Shown here: positions 61,101 through 64,000 of the stretch, one piece after another | How the letters are laid out: every line of letters starts with the position of its first letter | How positions within the stretch are numbered: the first letter of the stretch is position 1 | NCBI RefSeq assembly: GCF_900187425.1 | Contig: NZ_FYDJ01000010.1 | Span: 1-64,000, forward strand | Length of the DNA: 64,000 nucleotides | From: Pseudomonas sp. Irchel s3h14 | GTDB lineage: Bacteria; Pseudomonadota; Gammaproteobacteria; Pseudomonadales; Pseudomonadaceae | Direction: 5' to 3' | The notes under the pieces: model-generated | The model's input: only the letters and a program-made list of their open reading frames with translations | The model's database searches: none | Told to the model about the DNA's origin: nothing | Made by a program: the position numbers and the translations under genes

Positions 61101-61583
61101 TTGCTTGCGGATCTCATCGGTCAGCCGCTTGCCGCGCCCGGCCTTGACCGTGCTGCGGTAATCGCCGCTGGATCGCTGCAAGTCAATTAATGCCTGCGCG
61201 TAAGTGGCCCACTCATTCTGCAAGGCCTGGAGCCGGTGCAGACGGTCGGTCTGCACCGGGTTGTCCGCGGTCAGTTCGAGCAAGGTATTGAGGGCGACAG
61301 CGATTCGCGGCTTTGCCGTTTCGTAGGGTTCAAGGAAGTGCTCGTCGCCAGTGAGCAGGAAGCCGCGCATACCGGTTTCCAGATCGACGGTCAGCTTGAT
61401 CGATTCATTGGCGTTATTGATCACCCGGTCGGTGTGCTCGACCCACTGGGTCACCGACAGCAGGTAAGTGATCAGCGAAACAAAGAACACTGCACTGAGC
61501 ACGCCGACACCCAACGGCAGGCTGACGTTGCGGCTCAGGAGTTTACGGAATCGTTGCTCATCAACCGAAGACGCGGATGTCAT
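58092..61583 (-). CDS. CHASE3-GAF hybrid histidine kinase with three receivers
   Basis: A 1163-aa membrane kinase. Two helices (LPLGVGVLSAVFFVSLITYLL; SLYLLFIAGISALLAYI) flank a CHASE3 periplasmic domain (VDLETGMRGFLLTGDEHFLEPY). Then come a GAF domain, a long coiled coil of LQVQQEEL/LETQQVEL type, HisKA (LANMSHELRTPLNSS), HATPase_c (NLLSNAVKFTEKG, GTGLGLSISRDLAALL) and three receivers with Asp in LLDMRLPDHSG, IIDLKLPDMLG and LMDVMMPEMDG. The ATG at 61583 is preferred to 61775. It is the first gene of an operon continuing into CheR, CheB and the receiver-kinase, and divergent from a small response regulator. Confidence 0.92.
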   Translation of the reverse strand: MTSASSVDEQRFRKLLSRNVSLPLGVGVLSAVFFVSLITYLLSVTQWVEHTDRVINNANESIKLTVDLETGMRGFLLTGDEHFLEPYETAKPRIAVALNTLLELTADNPVQTDRLHRLQALQNEWATYAQALIDLQRSSGDYRSTVKAGRGKRLTDEIRKQFEDVIDMEQQLRTTRNEEVRRTTIWSISLYLLFIAGISALLAYIGRRDLLNLSQSYSANLAGQQASAQRLEQQAWLRNGQTELAEQVLGQLSLNLLGRNILQFCAQYLGTAVAAIYVREEHGGLKRIASYGFSREQEAREQQIYSDEGIVGQVAHQARLIRLDDVPSGYFKVSSGLGEGLPHSVLVVPTSDDDRVNGVIELGFLRPLTDRDVELLELIAGNIGTSIEAARYRQRLQEVLAETQQLNEELQVQQEELKTANEELEEQSRILKESQAHLETQQVELEQTNEQLAEQAQILADQRDAMDLKNSELNQAQTQLEERAEELQRSSKYKSEFLANMSHELRTPLNSSLILAKLLAENPQENLSAEQVKFAESIYSAGNDLLNLINDILDISKVEAGKLEMRPENTSVARLVDGLRGMFQPLATDKKLDFQVEVQAGAPMMIYTDRQRLEQVIKNLLSNAVKFTEKGTVSLTVASQPSDGIAFIIRDSGIGIAADQQDSIFEAFRQADGTTNRRYGGTGLGLSISRDLAALLGGSISVTSEPGQGSVFTLVLPQQYVEPGENPVEPMRAAPVAITPRVTPAALVPLIAEVEIPRFDDDRTKAPFATRCILVVEDEPNFANILYDLAHELGYQCLVAHGADEGYDLAREFIPDAILLDMRLPDHSGLTVLQRLKEHAETRHIPVHVISVEDRVEAAMHMGAIGYAVKPTTREELKDVFARLEAKLTQKVKRVLLVEDDDLQRDSIARLIGDDDIEITAVGLAQDALDLLRTTIFDCMIIDLKLPDMLGNDLLKRMSTEDICSFPPVIVYTGRNLTRDEEADLRKYSRSIIIKGARSPERLLDEVTLFLHKVESRLSHERQRMLKTARSRDKVFEGRKVLLVDDDVRNIFALTSALEQKGAVVVIGRNGREAIERLNEVEDIDLVLMDVMMPEMDGYEATIEIRKDPRWRKLPIIAVTAKAMKDDQERCLQAGSNDYLAKPIDLDRLFSLIRVWLPKMERI

Positions 61584-61845
61584 GGGGGAGACCTTGTCGA
61601 ACTGTTGAAAACCAAGGAGTTTGCCCCAAAAGTGGCACATTGATCCAATTATCTGACACCTTTTCGAGCAAAATCCTACATTCCACTGCTCCAGCGCAAA
61701 GGAGCGGTTATCCTTGCCAGCACTTGTGCGGCTATTCTTTTTTCTACCGCGCGGGAACTTGTCGGGTTCCGTCACTTACTCAAGCAAGAGCCCGGCGATT
61801 TCGATCGACCGACAACCGCGAATTCAACCTCTGAGACCCCCCACC

Positions 61846-62205
61846 ATGCCCGTCAACGCGTCCATCATCCTTGTAGTCGAAGACGACGCCATCGTGCGCA
61901 TGCTGATTGTCGATGTGCTGGAGGAACTCGAGTTCAAGGTGCTCGAGGCCGATGGCAGTGAAAAGGCGCTGGAGTTTCTCAACGATGAAGATCAGTACAT
62001 CGATTTGATGATGACAGACGTTGGTTTGCCGGTGATGGACGGCCGTGAACTGGCTACCCAGGCGCGGATGCTTCGTCCTGAATTGCCGATTCTGTTTGCC
62101 AGCGGCTATGCCGAAAGCATTGATGTGCCCACAGGCATGTCAGTTATCGGCAAGCCGTTTTCGATTGATCAGTTGCGCGACAAGGTCAAAGGCATGCTGG
62201 CCTGA
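61846..62205 (+). CDS. Small response regulator (CheY-like)
   Basis: A 119-aa receiver: IILVVEDDAIVRMLIVDVL, DLMMTDVGLPVMDGREL (phospho-Asp), ASGYAESID and IGKPFSIDQLRDKV. Start ATG at 61846; longer frames do not resemble the family. It is divergent from the large hybrid kinase, and its 3' end has a decayed copy at 63936-63993. Confidence 0.87.
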   Translation: MPVNASIILVVEDDAIVRMLIVDVLEELEFKVLEADGSEKALEFLNDEDQYIDLMMTDVGLPVMDGRELATQARMLRPELPILFASGYAESIDVPTGMSVIGKPFSIDQLRDKVKGMLA

Positions 62206-62290
62206 GACAGTTGACTGGGCATCTTGGCCCCACCACTTTTCTGCATAAACCGACGTAAGGTTGCATTTTTCGGCGTTTTTGGGCTCTGAC

Positions 62291-62306
62291 CTGTCAAGTT
62301 TGACAG
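62291..62306. promoter_or_regulatory. 7-2-7 palindrome upstream of the PhoPQ-related gene
   Basis: CTGTCAA-GT-TTGACAG, perfect 7-bp arms, 65 nt before the ATG at 62371. It may be an operator; no regulator is assigned. Confidence 0.45.
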
Positions 62307-62370
62307 TAGAAAAGGCCGCCCGCCTGGCGTTTGATTGGACCGGTGATCCCACTCATAAGGAACCGAGTCC

Positions 62371-63876
62371 ATGCCGAGTCGAACCGAACGCTACGCACGT
62401 TACTTGAAAATCAGCGGATTATTACTGATGCTCATCGCCGGATATGGTTGCCGGTCAGCCTCTTCCGACAATCCCCAGCACTGCTTTGAACAGAGCGGAC
62501 AGGCGTTCAGCGAAGTATTGAGCTGCTATCGCAAAGCCGAAGCGACGCAACCGCTGCGCTACATCAGTAAGGGACAAGAGCAACAGCCCGGCGTCAACAT
62601 CCGGCGCTTCGAACTGACGTCACAGTCCTGGGGCCAGGGCGGTCAAGTCGCCCCGGCAGACTGGACCCATGGGGTCGACCTGTACATTCCCGACAACGTC
62701 AAGGGTACGCGTGCCGTGCTGGTCGCCAACGACGGCGTCAACAACCCTTTGCCCGGTGAATCTCCGGGAGCACCCAACAACTTTTCGCAGCAAACACTGC
62801 TCAACATTGCCCGGCAAACCGGTTTGATCGTAGTGGCTGTCAGCAATGTCCCTAACCAGTATTTGACCTACAGCGATGACGACGTGCCTCGGACAGAAGA
62901 TGGCAGCGTTGCCCACAGCTGGAAACTATTCATGCAGGTCCCGGAAAAACAGCCCTTTATGTCGTTGCATGTGCCGATGATGGAAGCGCTGGTCAAGGCC
63001 ATGGACCTGGCGCAAAAGGAAACGCCGCCAGGCCAGGTGGTAAGTTTTCTTGCCACCGGCGCATCGAAACGCGGTTGGGCGGTATGGCTGTCCGCCCTTG
63101 CGGACTCACGCGTCGATAGCATCGTGCCGTTTGTCATCGACGTCTTGAATACGGACAAAGTGTTCGACCAGACGTTTCTGGCCTACGGCGGTAACTGGCC
63201 ACTGGCGTACATCGACTACTACTTGCAAGGCGTGATCGCCCAACGCAAGAGCGAGCCGTTCAAGAAGCTGATGCAGGTCGAAGATCCGATGACCTATCGG
63301 AATCTGTCCGGCTACACCGACCGCTTGAAGATCCCGAAATACATCGTCAACGCCAGTGGCGATGACTTCTTCATCCCGGATGCTTCACGCCAGTATTTTC
63401 CGGACCTGCCGGGTGACAATACACTTCGGGTCATTCCCAATTCCGCCCACGATGTGCGGGCGTTTGTTGAAGCGAACCTGATTCCTTATATCAAGCGGCG
63501 GCAGACCGGCAACACCGCACCGAGGTTAAAGTCACAGGAACAACGCCTGGACGCCACATCGACCAAGTTGCACCTGACCTTGTCCGAAATGCCGATCAGG
63601 ACGACTCAGTGGACAGCCCACAACCCGAAGGCCCGGGACTTCAGGTACAACTGCGGCGTGCGCTACACCGCAGCACAATTGCCGGCCTCAATGGACGTCC
63701 AGACGACTCTCCGCGCTCCCAAGGTGGGTTGGAGCGCCGAGTTCTTCGAAGCTGAGTACGCGGACGGCGTTGTCGAAACGACGATGGTCAAGGTGCTTCC
63801 GGATACGTATCCGAATCAGGCGCCACCCGCCGATGAGGCGTTTTGCAGAACGCTACCCGGCACCCCGGGTCAGTAA
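62371..63876 (+). CDS. PhoPQ-activated pathogenicity-related (PqaA-type) lipoprotein
   Basis: A 501-aa protein of the PhoPQ_related family (PF10142), an alpha/beta-hydrolase-like fold. The N-terminus is a lipoprotein signal (LLLMLIAGYGC, Cys at about 27). Typical stretches are DWTHGVDLYIPDNV, SFLATGASKRGWAVWLSAL (the nucleophile-elbow-like GASKRGW), PFVIDVLN and SGDDFFIPDASRQYFPDL. In Salmonella PqaA is PhoPQ-regulated; no phoPQ is near here. Catalytic activity is unproven for the family. Confidence 0.88.
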   Translation: MPSRTERYARYLKISGLLLMLIAGYGCRSASSDNPQHCFEQSGQAFSEVLSCYRKAEATQPLRYISKGQEQQPGVNIRRFELTSQSWGQGGQVAPADWTHGVDLYIPDNVKGTRAVLVANDGVNNPLPGESPGAPNNFSQQTLLNIARQTGLIVVAVSNVPNQYLTYSDDDVPRTEDGSVAHSWKLFMQVPEKQPFMSLHVPMMEALVKAMDLAQKETPPGQVVSFLATGASKRGWAVWLSALADSRVDSIVPFVIDVLNTDKVFDQTFLAYGGNWPLAYIDYYLQGVIAQRKSEPFKKLMQVEDPMTYRNLSGYTDRLKIPKYIVNASGDDFFIPDASRQYFPDLPGDNTLRVIPNSAHDVRAFVEANLIPYIKRRQTGNTAPRLKSQEQRLDATSTKLHLTLSEMPIRTTQWTAHNPKARDFRYNCGVRYTAAQLPASMDVQTTLRAPKVGWSAEFFEAEYADGVVETTMVKVLPDTYPNQAPPADEAFCRTLPGTPGQ

Positions 63877-63935
63877 ATCGAGACACGACAATCTCAACCC
63901 TTTTGCTCTGTGGGGTTGTCGTGTTTCCTTGACTG

Positions 63936-63993
63936 TTCTCGGTCATCCATTTTCTTTGCGCGACAAGGTCAAAGGCATTCTCGCGAACGCCTG
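63936..63993 (+). pseudogene. Decayed copy of a response-regulator 3' end
   Basis: The translation HPFSLRDKVKGILANA repeats the end of the regulator at 61846-62205 (KPFSIDQLRDKVKGMLA), and CGCGACAAGGTCAAAGGCAT is identical in both (62176-62195 and 63960-63979). About nine bases are missing near the Ser-Leu junction. The stop follows directly, with GCCTGA-CCTGAG echoing GCCTGAGAC. It may continue beyond the window, but upstream 5' sequence is absent. Confidence 0.6.
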
Positions 63994-64000
63994 ACCTGAG

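Overview
The window looks like chromosomal DNA of a fluorescent Pseudomonas (P. fluorescens group). The evidence is high coding density with strong GC bias, REP doublets of the 'GTAGGAGC' type, a RAYT gene with its own REPs, a DUF1652 gene, and a mexS/mexT/mexEF-oprN set whose products I recognise as very close to the P. aeruginosa proteins. No tRNA, rRNA, CRISPR array or prophage is visible.

Layout. 0-1 kb: a REP-associated transposase between matching REP copies. 1-5 kb: a polyamine-type cluster on the minus strand (binding protein, cupin, FAD amine oxidase, AraC regulator). 5-16.5 kb: DUF1652 gene, UvrD-type helicase, pirin, pgm, an unrecognised 496-aa protein followed by a MocR regulator, then divergent mexS and mexT. 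16.6-36.5 kb: a complete siderophore locus. 37-43 kb: mexE-mexF-oprN. 43-46.4 kb: an AaeAB/fusaric-acid type efflux operon. 46.4-49.9 kb: an accessory patch with an internally deleted IS66 element, a DUF2867 gene, a DJ-1/PfpI gene divergent from a TetR gene, and gene debris. 49.9-62.2 kb: signal transduction (TPR/HEAT protein, KaiC-like ATPase translationally coupled to a hybrid kinase, a 0.8-kb long-inverted-repeat element, and a minus-strand cascade of hybrid kinase, CheR, CheB, REC-kinase and two small response regulators). 62.3-64 kb: a PhoPQ-related lipoprotein.

The main result is the siderophore locus. It has one IucA/IucC (NIS) synthetase, an SbnA-like synthase, an SbnH-type PLP decarboxylase, a CitE/HpcH-type lyase, a short SbnI/SerK-like ParB protein, an MFS exporter, a class-V PLP enzyme, a FecI/FecR pair, two closely paralogous TonB receptors and a FecBCD-type importer. 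There is no SbnB. In its place the operon carries an opine-dehydrogenase-family protein, which could in principle cleave the SbnA product (itself an opine-like N-carboxyalkyl amino acid) to 2,3-diaminopropionate. I infer a citrate/diaminopropionate- or citrate/ethylenediamine-based siderophore made by a single synthetase, and I do not know of a characterised locus with this gene set.

Two further points stand out. The siderophore locus lies exactly between mexT and mexEF-oprN, which are adjacent in P. aeruginosa, and MexT-box-like sites remain at both ends. The two receptor genes share an almost identical 28-bp promoter motif at the same distance from their start codons, consistent with control by the local FecI-type sigma factor, whose own gene has a Fur-box-like site upstream.
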